From the NCBI GenBank assembly GCA_001650895.1, contig LXYH01000002.1, positions 1-49,691 on the forward strand: a stretch of DNA of 49,691 bases. The letters are read 5' to 3'. The notes under the pieces were generated by a model. That model did no database searches. It was not told the DNA's origin and saw only the letters and a program-made list of their open reading frames with translations. Of this stretch, positions 32,429-43,159 are shown piece after piece. Numbering within the stretch: position 1 is the first letter of the stretch; the number at the start of each line of letters is the position of its first letter. Position numbers and translations under genes: made by a program. This stretch comes from Rhodobacteraceae bacterium EhC02 (GTDB taxonomy: Bacteria; Pseudomonadota; Alphaproteobacteria; Rhodobacterales; Rhodobacteraceae).

Positions 32429-33165
32429 TGGACATCTCCGGCATCGGCATCTTCGCGGCCTTCCTGGCGGGGGCCATTTCGTTCCTGTCGCCTTGCGTCC
32501 TGCCGCTTGTGCCGGGCTATGTCTCGTACATCGCAGGGCAGCCGGATTTGCGCATGACGCGGTCGGTCGGCTTGCGGGCGCGCGCCGGGGCGCTCGGGTT
32601 GAGTGCCTGCTTTGTCTTGGGCTTTTCGACGGTCTTCGTCGCACTTGGAGCCGGGGCCAGCGCGCTCGGATCGCTGCTGCTGACATGGCGCACCGAGCTG
32701 AATTATTTGGGCGGCGCGATCATCATCCTGTTCGGTCTGGTCATGCTGGGTGTCTTTCGACTGGAGGCATTCTCCCGTGACACCCGGTTCAATCTCGATA
32801 TTCCCGGCGGTCGCCCGCTCGGGGCCTATGTGCTGGGGCTTGCCTTCGCTTTCGGCTGGACGCCCTGCATCGGTCCGATCCTCGGGGCTATCCTGACGCT
32901 CAGCTCGACCTCGGGCGGCATGTCGGACGGCATCTGGCTGCTGGCGATTTATTCCGCGGGGCTGGGGGTGCCGTTCCTGTTGGCGGCGCTGTTCACCGAC
33001 GCCATCGCCGCGCGGGTCAGGCAGATCGGCAAGGCCGGTCGCTGGCTCTACAAGGGCGCGGGTGTTGCCATGATCATCATGGGAGTTGCCATCATGACCG
33101 GGCAACTGTCACGGTTTGCCTATTGGCTTCTGGGGACGTTTCCCTTTCTCGCGACGATCGGCTGA
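32428..33165 (+). CDS. ccdA: CcdA-type thiol-disulfide membrane transporter
   Basis: This 245-residue protein has six membrane helices with the redox cysteines in 'FLSPCVLPLVPGYVSYIAG' (helix 1) and 'GWTPCIGPILGAIL' (helix 4), the CcdA/DsbD-core pattern. It carries reducing power from cytoplasmic thioredoxin to the periplasmic TlpA/DsbE-like and Sco proteins. The ATG at 32428 (after GTG 32425) lies on the stop of the previous gene. Two hairpins follow the stop. Confidence 0.92.
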   Translation: MDISGIGIFAAFLAGAISFLSPCVLPLVPGYVSYIAGQPDLRMTRSVGLRARAGALGLSACFVLGFSTVFVALGAGASALGSLLLTWRTELNYLGGAIIILFGLVMLGVFRLEAFSRDTRFNLDIPGGRPLGAYVLGLAFAFGWTPCIGPILGAILTLSSTSGGMSDGIWLLAIYSAGLGVPFLLAALFTDAIAARVRQIGKAGRWLYKGAGVAMIIMGVAIMTGQLSRFAYWLLGTFPFLATIG

Positions 33166-33201
33166 CGAACCTCGAACCAGCTCTTGGCGTGATGGCTGAT
33201 A

Positions 33202-33223
33202 AGTGGGGATCATCTCCCCCACT
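33202..33223. terminator. Hairpin downstream of ccdA
   Basis: AGTGGGG (33202-33208) pairs with CCCCACT (33217-33223). It is followed by CAAAAAGG on the plus strand, so on the minus strand a T-run precedes it. It may be a bidirectional terminator between convergent genes. Confidence 0.5.
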
Positions 33224-33240
33224 CAAAAAGGTCGTACACG

Positions 33241-33263
33241 CCGCGCCCCTATAGAGGTCGCGG
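33241..33263. terminator. Second hairpin between ccdA and the convergent gene
   Basis: CCGCG (33241-33245) and CGCGG (33259-33263) are joined by an inner CCTATAGAGG partial stem. It lies six bases beyond the stop of the leftward gene at 33269. Confidence 0.4.
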
Positions 33264-33268
33264 GGCCG

Positions 33269-34033
33269 TCAGCCGATCAGGTAGACCCGGATCGGCATCC
33301 AGATACCCATGATCATCATCATCAGGTTCTCGGTGAGCGAGACGAACCCTAGTGGCACGTTGCTGTCCCCCCCGACGCAGGCGCATTTCAACTCGCGCTT
33401 GTCGATGTACACGGCCTTGAAGACCGAAACCGCGCCGACGGTGCCGATGAACAAGGCCACGGGTGCCGACAGCCAGGTGAGCGCCCCGGCGACCATGAGG
33501 ATACCGGCGAAGGCCTCTCCGAAGGGATAAAGATAGCCGTAGCGCACCCAGCGGCGCGCCAGCAGGTCGTAATTCAGGAACATGGTCGAAAAGCTCTCGA
33601 CATCCTGAAGCTTCTGCACTGCAAGCAAGCACATCGAGATCGAGACGAACCATTCCAGCGCGCGCAGGCTGAGGATGGTTCCAAAGCTGTACCATGACAG
33701 GCCGAGCGCCATCAGAAACGCGACGGCAAAGATCGCGATCACCGGCTGATAGGAGGTGTCCGAGCGCTCGCTTTCCGGCGCGTCGAGGCCGAAATGGACC
33801 CGCAGATCGTCGTAGCCGCCAATCCGCTTGTCGCCGATCCAGGTCTGCGGCGTGGTCTCGACCCCGTGCTTTTCCATGAAGGCATCGGTTTCCTCACGTG
33901 TCGTCAGGTGATGATCCTCGACCTCGTACCCTTCCCGTTCAAGCAGGTCTTTGGACTTGAGACCATAAGGGCAAAGATGATCCTGCATGACCATCCGGTA
34001 GAGTTGGGCTGATTTCGATGCGTCTTTCGGCAT
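33269..34033 (-). CDS. Glutaredoxin-MauE/DoxX fusion membrane protein
   Basis: This 254-residue protein fuses an N-terminal glutaredoxin domain ('LCPYGLKSKDLLEREGYEVE', C21 with the second Cys replaced by Gly, then 'TPQTWIGDKRIGGYDDL') to about four membrane helices of MauE/DoxX type. The C-terminal part has 'WVRYGYLYPFGEAFAGILMV' and 'LKCACVGG', a CxC likely to be a redox or metal site. It may relay reducing equivalents across the membrane. The ATG at 34033 was chosen because it opens the glutaredoxin fold. Confidence 0.8.
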   Translation of the reverse strand: MPKDASKSAQLYRMVMQDHLCPYGLKSKDLLEREGYEVEDHHLTTREETDAFMEKHGVETTPQTWIGDKRIGGYDDLRVHFGLDAPESERSDTSYQPVIAIFAVAFLMALGLSWYSFGTILSLRALEWFVSISMCLLAVQKLQDVESFSTMFLNYDLLARRWVRYGYLYPFGEAFAGILMVAGALTWLSAPVALFIGTVGAVSVFKAVYIDKRELKCACVGGDSNVPLGFVSLTENLMMMIMGIWMPIRVYLIG

Positions 34034-34055
34034 GGTGTTTCCTCCAGTTTCTGGT

Positions 34056-34928
34056 TCAGGCACCGCAACCGTAATATCCGCGATACCCTGCACGCAGACC
34101 GGACCCAAGTTCGAGAACGAGATCGGCGTCCTGCATTTCGCCACTATTTGCGTCCAATGTGCCGGGTCCGCTCGGCGCGCTCAACGCCACTGTCATGCCT
34201 TCCGTGCCCCAAGTGCTTCCGGCGTCGCCAGCCTCCAGCCGCACCAGATCGCCGCTGATCTTGGCGAGAGCTACACTCCCACCGTCGATGCGGCCCACCG
34301 CCAGCGCAGGCCTGCTTGTGGTGGTGTAGGTGAACGTGCACGCGGCGCCGCCGGGAAACATCTGCGCAATGTCCTCCGAAGTAAGAAATTCGAGGTCGAG
34401 AATGGCGACTTCCGGGGTTGATAGCGCCTCGTCGAGGCTCACGATCTGCGCCGGTCCGCTTTCTGACTGTGCCGGACTGTCACCGTTGGCGTCGATATCG
34501 TTCACCAGATAACGCATCTCGGCGATTTCCTTGTCCTGCGCATAGATGATCTCATCCGCCAGCTTGCGCACGCGCGGGTCCGAGATATCGGCGCGGCTGG
34601 AGGTCATGATCGCGATCGAGTGGTGCGGGATCATTGCCCGCATGTAGCTGGTGTCGCCCACCGTCACCTGGCTGCGGACCAGCCAAAGCGAGGCGGCAAA
34701 GACCACAGCGGCACCGATGAAGATGGCGGCGTTAGCCATCTTGCTGGAATACATCGACAGCATGAAGCCCAGCATGATGATCGCCATGGTGGCACCCATC
34801 AGGAGAGCCATGTAGGCCCGCGTTTCCGACCAGAACACATGCGTCCAGAGGTAGGTATTGAGATACATCAGACCGAACATGACGACGGTAGATGTGGCGA
34901 TCATCGCGAAAAAGCGGCCATATAACAT
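34056..34928 (-). CDS. DUF305 membrane protein with C-terminal extension
   Basis: This 290-residue protein has three membrane helices in the first ~110 residues, then the DUF305 block 'YMRAMIPHHSIAIMTSSRA' and 'LADEIIYAQDKEIAEMRYLV' with paired histidines. The final ~120 residues form a second extracytoplasmic domain that I do not recognise, ending 'RAGYRGYYGCGA'. DUF305 proteins often flank copper genes. It precedes the glutaredoxin fusion by 22 bases. Confidence 0.78.
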   Translation of the reverse strand: MLYGRFFAMIATSTVVMFGLMYLNTYLWTHVFWSETRAYMALLMGATMAIIMLGFMLSMYSSKMANAAIFIGAAVVFAASLWLVRSQVTVGDTSYMRAMIPHHSIAIMTSSRADISDPRVRKLADEIIYAQDKEIAEMRYLVNDIDANGDSPAQSESGPAQIVSLDEALSTPEVAILDLEFLTSEDIAQMFPGGAACTFTYTTTSRPALAVGRIDGGSVALAKISGDLVRLEAGDAGSTWGTEGMTVALSAPSGPGTLDANSGEMQDADLVLELGSGLRAGYRGYYGCGA

Positions 34929-34965
34929 GAAGTTGTCCTCTCTCGAAATCGTGAAGTCTAGAGGT

Positions 34966-34994
34966 GGAACAACTTTCCCGCGCTGGAATGTTCC
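34966..34994. promoter_or_regulatory. Nested dyad upstream of the DUF305 gene
   Basis: GGAACA (34966-34971) pairs with TGTTCC (34989-34994), and inside them TTCC (34975-34978) pairs with GGAA (34985-34988). The inner pair resembles a CueR box, but no good -35/-10 accompanies it. Confidence 0.4.
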
Positions 34995-35060
34995 GAAATA
35001 ACTACAGTCGGTCGCACCTTATGGGTGGCGCTGCCCGCTGCGGAACATATCTAAGCCCGC

Positions 35061-35480
35061 TTAATCCGCTGCCCTGGCGGTCCGGGTCTTATCCTCTTCC
35101 ATAGCCAGATCTGCGAGAATCGGACAATCAGGCCTGTGATCGCCAGCGCAGGCATCGACAAGGTGCGACAACGTCGCGCGCATCTCGGTCAATTCTGCGA
35201 TTTTCCGGTCGATCCGGTCGAGGTGTTCCTCAGCAATCTGCTTGACCTCGGCGCTGGCGCGTTCGGTATCGGCATAGAGTTTCAGCAGGCTCCGGCAGTC
35301 CTCGATGGTGAAGCCCAAGGCGCGCGCCCGGCCGAGAAATGCCAGCTTGTGGACGTCGCTCTGCCGGAAGCTGCGATAACCGTTGGCACTGCGCAGCGGC
35401 TCGACCAGCCCGATGTCCTCGTAGTAGCGGATGGTCTTCGCGGGAAGGCCGGACAGGTCGGCCACGTCTCCGATATTCAT
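35061..35480 (-). CDS. cueR: CueR-type Cu(I)-responsive regulator
   Basis: This 139-residue MerR-family regulator has an N-terminal 'GLPAKTIRYYEDIGLVEPLR' winged helix and the Cu-binding loop 'DACAGDHRPDCPILADLA' (C111, C119). Serine near residue 76 replaces the third cysteine of divalent sensors, which is the CueR/HmrR signature. It follows copA after 18 bases, and they share the leftward promoter at 38034-38064. It is the probable regulator of the TTCC/GGAA promoters at 26209, 30535 and 38093. Confidence 0.92.
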   Translation of the reverse strand: MNIGDVADLSGLPAKTIRYYEDIGLVEPLRSANGYRSFRQSDVHKLAFLGRARALGFTIEDCRSLLKLYADTERASAEVKQIAEEHLDRIDRKIAELTEMRATLSHLVDACAGDHRPDCPILADLAMEEDKTRTARAAD

Positions 35481-35498
35481 GATCGTATTCTCCTTGTT

Positions 35499-38006
<2,508 letters not shown>

Positions 38007-38033
38007 GGAAATCTCCTGATTCTGATCCTCCCT

Positions 38034-38064
38034 CACATAAGGGTTCTATTCACTGGAAGGTCAA
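38034..38064 (-). promoter_or_regulatory. CueR-type promoter of copA-cueR
   Basis: On the minus strand, TTGACC (38064-38059) and TATGTG (38039-38034) are separated by 19 bp, with the imperfect dyad TTCCAGTGAATAGAA in the spacer. It is divergent from the promoter at 38093. Confidence 0.85.
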
Positions 38065-38092
38065 CAGGTGCATCGAGGAATTTTTTCGGGCA

Positions 38093-38123
38093 TTGACCTT
38101 CCCATAGGGCAGCGGCCTAGATG
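38093..38123 (+). promoter_or_regulatory. CueR-type promoter of copZ
   Basis: TTGACC (38093-38098) and TAGATG (38118-38123) are 19 bp apart. The left half-site ACCTTCCC is intact and the right half is poor, so activation may be weaker. Confidence 0.75.
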
Positions 38124-38146
38124 GCAGCAGCAAGAAGGAGATCGTG

Positions 38147-38347
38147 ATGATCAGGTTCAGCGTGCCGGACATGAACTGCGGACATTGCAGCGCGTCGATA
38201 GAGAAGGCCATTGTGACGATAGACCCACACGCGACTGTCACCTTTGACCTGACTGCGCGTTCCGTCGAGGTAGATAGCGCATTGGATGAAAGCGCTCTGA
38301 AGGCAGCGATTCATGATGCGGGCTACGGATCGGAAAGACTGACTTAG
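38147..38347 (+). CDS. copZ: CopZ-like copper chaperone (single metal domain)
   Basis: This 66-residue soluble protein is one heavy-metal-associated domain with 'VPDMNCGHCSASIEKA' and the C-terminal 'AIHDAGYGSERL'. It carries Cu(I) in the cytoplasm to CopA, whose gene is divergent. AAGGAG lies upstream of the ATG at 38147 (a GTG at 38144 is adjacent). Bases 38348-38545 contain no gene. Confidence 0.9.
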   Translation: MIRFSVPDMNCGHCSASIEKAIVTIDPHATVTFDLTARSVEVDSALDESALKAAIHDAGYGSERLT

Positions 38348-38510
38348 TCCCGGCAATTCCAGTCATTATTGAAATATTCCCTGCCATTTTCGCGTCTTTT
38401 GTCTGAATGGTGGACGTTTCTATGTACCTATTGCGCAACAGTTTTGAGCGCTTGTAGCGAGAATTCGCCTGCCTCGCTAGAATGTGCCAAACCTTCCCGC
38501 GCTGTAAGCG

Positions 38511-38526
38511 TTGACTAATTTGTCAA
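38511..38526. promoter_or_regulatory. Inverted repeat TTGAC/GTCAA
   Basis: TTGAC (38511-38515) and GTCAA (38522-38526) flank TAATTT, about 20 bases before the gene at 38546. Possible operator overlapping a -35. Confidence 0.35.
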
Positions 38527-38545
38527 AACGTCCAAATTGCCATCC

Positions 38546-38968
38546 ATGAGAATGCGTGTCGCCATTTCAACATGGGTGAGAGTCCTCACTTGCTTCGCTT
38601 TTGCGTTGGCGCTGGTTCTGTCTCCACCTTCTGCGGCACACGCGGCCTCGGGAATGCATGACGGTCAGCATTCTGGATCGATCAGCTCCCTTCTCAGCAA
38701 ACGGACAGTTGGTCAGGGAACTGATATCCACGCCGTCCACATGAAACACCCGGCGACAGTTGACGTGGATGACATATCCTCCGACATGGGTGAAACAGAG
38801 CATCAATCAACTCAGTGTTGTAACGGAATATGCATTTCTGTCGTCATTCCAGACGCATACTTGGTATTCCCGGATCCTATTGCTGCGAAAGAATATATGA
38901 TCCTGAGCGGTCAGACGCATTCCGTCGAAACATCAGGGTTTCTGCGGCCTCCTCGATTCCTGATCTGA
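38546..38968 (+). CDS. Exported His/Met/Cys protein of unknown function
   Basis: This 140-residue protein has a signal peptide (residues ~1-30, 'AAHAASG'), a His/Met-containing region ('MHDGQHSGSI', 'AVHMKHPATV'), a Cys block 'TQCCNGICISVVIPD', and the end 'SGFLRPPRFLI'. Metal-binding residues suggest copper binding, as in CopL-like proteins, but homology is not established. It begins a rightward cluster with the lipoprotein and TolC-like genes. Confidence 0.6.
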   Translation: MRMRVAISTWVRVLTCFAFALALVLSPPSAAHAASGMHDGQHSGSISSLLSKRTVGQGTDIHAVHMKHPATVDVDDISSDMGETEHQSTQCCNGICISVVIPDAYLVFPDPIAAKEYMILSGQTHSVETSGFLRPPRFLI

Positions 38969-39041
38969 AACGGCGCCCAATCCGGGTGTGAGCCTTGCGC
39001 AGACTCTGCGTGAGACATCGTTCATCAATCAGGATACCTTC

Positions 39042-39263
39042 ATGAAAATTCATCTACTCATGGGGGCTTCGGCCCTCGGGCTTGGCGCATGCGCCTATGA
39101 GCCTACCCCTTTGCCCTCCGTTGCGACACAACAGGCTGTCGTCAACGCGACCGTTTCGTCTCCGATCAACTATCAAGATCCATTGGCTGGCTACACCTAT
39201 CGTGGTCCGACCGGCCCCCGTGATTGGCGGTCTGTCAATCAAGAGCAGACGGAGGGCAACTGA
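39042..39263 (+). CDS. Small lipoprotein
   Basis: This 73-residue protein has a signal peptide with the lipobox 'LGAC' ('MGASALGLGACAYEPTPLPS'). The mature part has a conserved-looking end 'YRGPTGPRDWRSVNQEQ'. The family is not recognised, but such short lipoproteins occur just before TolC-like and copper oxidase genes. Its stop overlaps the TolC-like start (TGATG). Confidence 0.7.
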   Translation: MKIHLLMGASALGLGACAYEPTPLPSVATQQAVVNATVSSPINYQDPLAGYTYRGPTGPRDWRSVNQEQTEGN

Positions 39264-40726
39264 TGCGGGTATCTCAGATTCCGCTGGTTCTTGGCTTTCC
39301 ACTTTTCTTGGGTGCCTGCGCTACCGCAGTACCGGTAAGCTACACCGAACCGAAGGCCGGTTTTGCCAATGTGGCCAGCCAGATTACGCCAGCGATCGGC
39401 AAACGGACCGTGTTTGCGGAAACGCAGGCCGAAAACGAAGCTCTCAAGAAGCAGGTGCACAGCATGGTGCATCAGAAGACGATTTCGGCCGATACGGCGG
39501 TCCAGGTTGCGCTGCTGAACAATAAGGGTCTGCAAGCGTCTTACGCCAATGTTGGCCTCTCGGCCGCTGAGGCCTGGCAGCAATCGACGCCGGAAAACCC
39601 GATCGTCTCAATTGGCGTCCTGGGAATCGGTGCGCCTGAACTCGGTGCCTACAGGGCGATCGAAGGGCTGATCCGGTCGAACGTCCTCGATGCCACCACG
39701 CGCAAACAGCGCATGGCCATTGCTGATGCAAGCTTCCGGCAGGCTCAGCTCAATGCCGTGAACGACACACTCGCGCTGGCCAATCAGACGCGAAAGGCAT
39801 GGGTCGATGCAGTCGCCGCTTTCGAGGCCGTGAGCTATCTGCGGCGCGCAAAAGCGACCTCTGACGCCGGCTCGGAACTGGCTATGCGGTTGGGTGAGAC
39901 CGGCGCACTCAACAAAGCTGGGCAGGCCCGCGAACAGGCATTCAATGCCGAACTGGCGGGGCAACTTGCACAGGCACGATTGAACGCCATTCGGTCCAAG
40001 GAGGCTTTGACCAGGTTGATGGGCCTCTGGGGCACCGAAGTCGATTACTATGTGCCAGATGCCCTTCCTGCACTGCCGCGTTCTGTCGGCCGTGTGACCG
40101 ACATCGAGGCCAAGGCGCTAAGAAACCGGGTGGATCTGCGTGTTGCCAAACTTGGCCTGGAAGCGCAGGCCAAGGCGTTTGGTCTGACCGATCAGACCCG
40201 CATCGTCAGCGATCTTGAGTTCATCGCCGGGTTCGAGGCCGAGCGGGAAATTGAGGACGGAGAAACGGAAACCGTGACCACCCCTCAGGTGGAAGTGGAG
40301 TTCGCGATCCCGATCTACGACACCGGCAAAGCCCGGATGCGCAAGGCGGAATTGTCTTATCTACAAGCGGCCAACGTGCTCGCAGAGAAGGCCGTGAACG
40401 TCCGGTCCGAAGCGCGGGGTGCTGAAGCCTCTTATCATGCCGCATACAAAATCGCGCGCCACTACCGCGACGTTCTGGTGCCGCTACGCACGACCGTCGA
40501 AGAAGAGGGTTTGCTGTCCTACAACGGCATGATCACCAACACTTTCGAGCTGCTGACTGATGTGCGCGAGAAACTTGGCGCATCCCTGGAAGCGGCAAAT
40601 GCAAAACGCGAATTCTACATGGCACAGGCCGATCTGACCGCCGCGATCTACGGCGGCGGCGAAGGCGGTGGTGGTGCTGGTGGAGAAGGCGCATCACTTG
40701 CCGCCGGTGGCGGCGCAGGACACTGA
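39263..40726 (+). CDS. TolC/OprM-like outer-membrane efflux lipoprotein
   Basis: This 487-residue protein has a lipobox ('LFLGACATA') and the coiled helical repeats of the outer-membrane factor family ('GLSAAEAWQQSTPENP', 'AIPIYDTGKARMRKAELSYL'). It ends in a Gly-rich tail ('GGGEGGGGAGGEGASLAAGG'). In typical systems it forms the outer-membrane duct for metal efflux; no RND pump or adaptor gene is in this window, so its partner is unclear. The start at 39263 overlaps the lipoprotein stop. Confidence 0.82.
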   Translation: MRVSQIPLVLGFPLFLGACATAVPVSYTEPKAGFANVASQITPAIGKRTVFAETQAENEALKKQVHSMVHQKTISADTAVQVALLNNKGLQASYANVGLSAAEAWQQSTPENPIVSIGVLGIGAPELGAYRAIEGLIRSNVLDATTRKQRMAIADASFRQAQLNAVNDTLALANQTRKAWVDAVAAFEAVSYLRRAKATSDAGSELAMRLGETGALNKAGQAREQAFNAELAGQLAQARLNAIRSKEALTRLMGLWGTEVDYYVPDALPALPRSVGRVTDIEAKALRNRVDLRVAKLGLEAQAKAFGLTDQTRIVSDLEFIAGFEAEREIEDGETETVTTPQVEVEFAIPIYDTGKARMRKAELSYLQAANVLAEKAVNVRSEARGAEASYHAAYKIARHYRDVLVPLRTTVEEEGLLSYNGMITNTFELLTDVREKLGASLEAANAKREFYMAQADLTAAIYGGGEGGGGAGGEGASLAAGGGAGH

Positions 40727-40737
40727 AAGGAACTGAC

Positions 40738-42096
40738 ATGTTGAACAGACGTCAATTACTCGGAGCCGGCGCGGCAGGTGCAACGCTGGTCTCTTCAAAA
40801 GCCTGGGGTCAGACCCTGAACATGGGCCTGCCCGAAGCTGCGCAGATGGACAGTGCGGCAACGGCGATTACGGCGCGTCCCAATTCCGGTCCGGACTATA
40901 CGCCTGTGGTCACGCTGAACGGGTGGACCCTGCCGCATCGGATGAACAACGGGGTGAAGGAATTTCACCTCGTGGCCGAACCGGTGGTGCGTGAACTTGC
41001 AGAAGGAACAGTTGCGCATCTGTGGGGCTACAACGGCCAGTCCACCGGCCCGACAATCGAAGCGGTCGAAGGGGACCGCGTGCGCATCTACGTCACCAAC
41101 AAGCTGCCGGAGGCGACGACGATCCACTGGCACGGGATGATCCTGCCCTCGGGCATGGACGGTGTCAGCGGGCTGAGCCATCCGCCGATACCTCCGGGCA
41201 AGACCTTCATCTACGAGTTCGACCTCGTGAAGTCCGGCACATTCATGTATCACCCGCATGGCGACGAGATGGTGCAGATGGCGATGGGGATGATGGGCAT
41301 GTTCGTGATCCATCCCAAGGACCCGACCTTCATGCCGGTGGATCGCGATTTCCTGATCATGCTGAACGCCTATGACCTTGATCCGGGTACCTATGTGCCG
41401 CGTGTCATGGAAATGACCGACTTCAACCTGTGGTGCTGGAACAGCCGGATATTCCCCGACATCGACCCGCTGGTCGTGAACAAGGGCGACAAGGTACGCG
41501 TACGCGTCGGTAACCTGACGATGACGAACCACCCGATCCATATGCACGGCTACGACTTCAAGGTAACCTGCACCGATGGCGGCTGGGTGCCCGAGACCGC
41601 GCAATGGCCCGAAGTCAGCATCGACATTCCAGTGGGAGCCATGCGCGCCTACGAATTCGTCGCCGATCATTTGGGTGATTGGGCGATCCATTGCCACAAG
41701 TCGCACCATACCATGAACGCGATGGGTCACGACGTGCCCACTTTCATCGGTGTGAACAAGAAGCCACTCACCCAGAAGATCCGTCAGTTCCAGCCGCAAT
41801 ACATGCCGATGGGCACGAACGGCATGGGTGACATGGCGAAAATGGAAATGCCGCTGCCCGACAATACCATCCCGATGATGAACGGCTGGGGCCCCTACGG
41901 CCCCATCGAGATGGGCGGCATGTTCTCGGTCGTGAAGGTGCGGGACGGCATCGGCGCGGACGATTACTCCGATCCCGGCTGGTACGAAAATCCTCCGGGC
42001 GAGATGGCCTACGAATGGACTGGCGAATTGCCCGAGTTCGCCTCGAACAACAGTCCCAAGACCATTCTCACACCAAAACCAAACTCGAAGGGCTGA
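40738..42096 (+). CDS. Multicopper oxidase, Tat-exported (second copper oxidase)
   Basis: This 452-residue protein has a Tat signal ('LNRRQLLGAGAAGA') and copper motifs 'TIHWHGMILPSGMDG', 'FMYHPHGDEM', 'HPIHMHGYDFKV' and 'IHCHKSHHTMNAMGHD'. It differs clearly from the oxidase at 26691 in sequence and in the C-terminal motif, where the stretch after HCH is 'KSHHTMNAMGHD' rather than 'ILEHQAAGM'. It is followed by a cupredoxin-CusF protein, so it may pass electrons or copper to it. It starts 11 bases after the TolC-like stop. Confidence 0.9.
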   Translation: MLNRRQLLGAGAAGATLVSSKAWGQTLNMGLPEAAQMDSAATAITARPNSGPDYTPVVTLNGWTLPHRMNNGVKEFHLVAEPVVRELAEGTVAHLWGYNGQSTGPTIEAVEGDRVRIYVTNKLPEATTIHWHGMILPSGMDGVSGLSHPPIPPGKTFIYEFDLVKSGTFMYHPHGDEMVQMAMGMMGMFVIHPKDPTFMPVDRDFLIMLNAYDLDPGTYVPRVMEMTDFNLWCWNSRIFPDIDPLVVNKGDKVRVRVGNLTMTNHPIHMHGYDFKVTCTDGGWVPETAQWPEVSIDIPVGAMRAYEFVADHLGDWAIHCHKSHHTMNAMGHDVPTFIGVNKKPLTQKIRQFQPQYMPMGTNGMGDMAKMEMPLPDNTIPMMNGWGPYGPIEMGGMFSVVKVRDGIGADDYSDPGWYENPPGEMAYEWTGELPEFASNNSPKTILTPKPNSKG

Positions 42097-42143
42097 ACGG
42101 CCCTTCGTCGACTCCAACCAAACCAAACCTACAGGAAAACCAA

Positions 42144-42833
42144 ATGAAAAAACTTCTTTTGAGCACCTCTCTCGTCCTTTTCGCTTCAACGGGGGCTTTC
42201 GCTGACGTTGGTCATGCCAAAATGGCCGTCGGTATGCCCGGCCATACGGCAAAAGTCGACCGGACGATTGATGTAACCCTGCTTGAAAACGACGAAGGCG
42301 AAATGCTGATCGAGAGTGAGGAGATGACCATCAAGCAGGGTGAAACCATCCGCTTCAACATCACGAACAAGGGTGAGCTGGAACACGAGTTTGTTCTCGA
42401 CACGCTGGAAAATAACGCCGAGCACAAGATCGAAATGGCCAAGATGGACATGGAACACGACGACCCGAACCGTATCCGTCTTGATCCGGGTGCCACGGGC
42501 GAGGTCGTCTGGACGTTCGCGAATGCTGGTACGTTCGAAGCCGCGTGCCTGATCCCGGGTCACTACGAATCCGGAATGCACCGTGCGGTCTCAGTGGGGG
42601 ACCAGATGGCTCAGGCTGACGTGGAATATACGAGCGGGACCATCAAGAAGATCGACGCCAAAGCCGGCAAGGTCACAATCATCCACGGCCCTCTGGTCAA
42701 CCTCGATATGCCCGCGATGACGATGGTGTTCCGCGCGGACGAAGCGATGATGGCCAAGATGGCGGAAGGTCAGGACATCGAGTTCGTTGCCGACCGGGTC
42801 AAGGGCAAGCTTACTGTGACCGCATTGAAATAA
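42144..42833 (+). CDS. Cupredoxin-CusF fusion copper-binding protein
   Basis: This 229-residue protein has a signal peptide (to 'GAFADV'). A plastocyanin-like domain with the copper ligands in 'ELEHEFVLDT' and 'FEAACLIPGHYESGMH' (H, C, H, M) comes first. After residue ~155 a CusF-like domain follows ('TSGTIKKIDAKAGKVTIIHG', 'DMPAMTMVFRA'), whose W-M-M-H-type Cu(I) site is partly visible. Both domains in one chain suggest a direct hand-off of copper or electrons. It follows the copper oxidase by 47 bases. Confidence 0.85.
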   Translation: MKKLLLSTSLVLFASTGAFADVGHAKMAVGMPGHTAKVDRTIDVTLLENDEGEMLIESEEMTIKQGETIRFNITNKGELEHEFVLDTLENNAEHKIEMAKMDMEHDDPNRIRLDPGATGEVVWTFANAGTFEAACLIPGHYESGMHRAVSVGDQMAQADVEYTSGTIKKIDAKAGKVTIIHGPLVNLDMPAMTMVFRADEAMMAKMAEGQDIEFVADRVKGKLTVTALK

Positions 42834-42866
42834 TAGGCATGCGCCTACGGGCCCACTTCCAACTCG

Positions 42867-42901
42867 GTGGGGCAACGTTTCGAAATGAAACCTTGCCCCA
42901 C
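42867..42901. terminator. Strong hairpin after the cupredoxin-CusF gene
   Basis: GTGGGGCAACGTTTC (42867-42881) pairs with GAAACCTTGCCCCAC (42887-42901) with one mismatch and a five-base loop. No T-run follows, so it may be a stability element. The rest of the gap to 43159 shows no gene. Confidence 0.55.
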
Positions 42902-43159
42902 AACCTGAAGTTAGCCTTGGATTCATCAAGTACGGATAACAACAATTTTTGTGAACATGATGGTGTCTTTCGTGTTCTTCTGCGTGATCTGAGGCGGATC
43001 TAGCTGAGACCCTTGCAAGGCGAGTGTTTTGCGCTCCCGAGGCGAGCCGGTCATCAGAGAAAGTGACTGCAAGATGTGGGTGCCGTTTAGCCTGTGGCAT
43101 GTTTCAGACATGCAGCAACACTGATAAAATACGCGCCAAAAGTCTAAAAAGGAAATCCC

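Noticed and set aside
40795-42252. A 485-codon minus-strand frame opposite the second copper oxidase
   Set aside because: It is a complement of the His-rich oxidase and shows only the expected His/Asp/Val-rich shadow.
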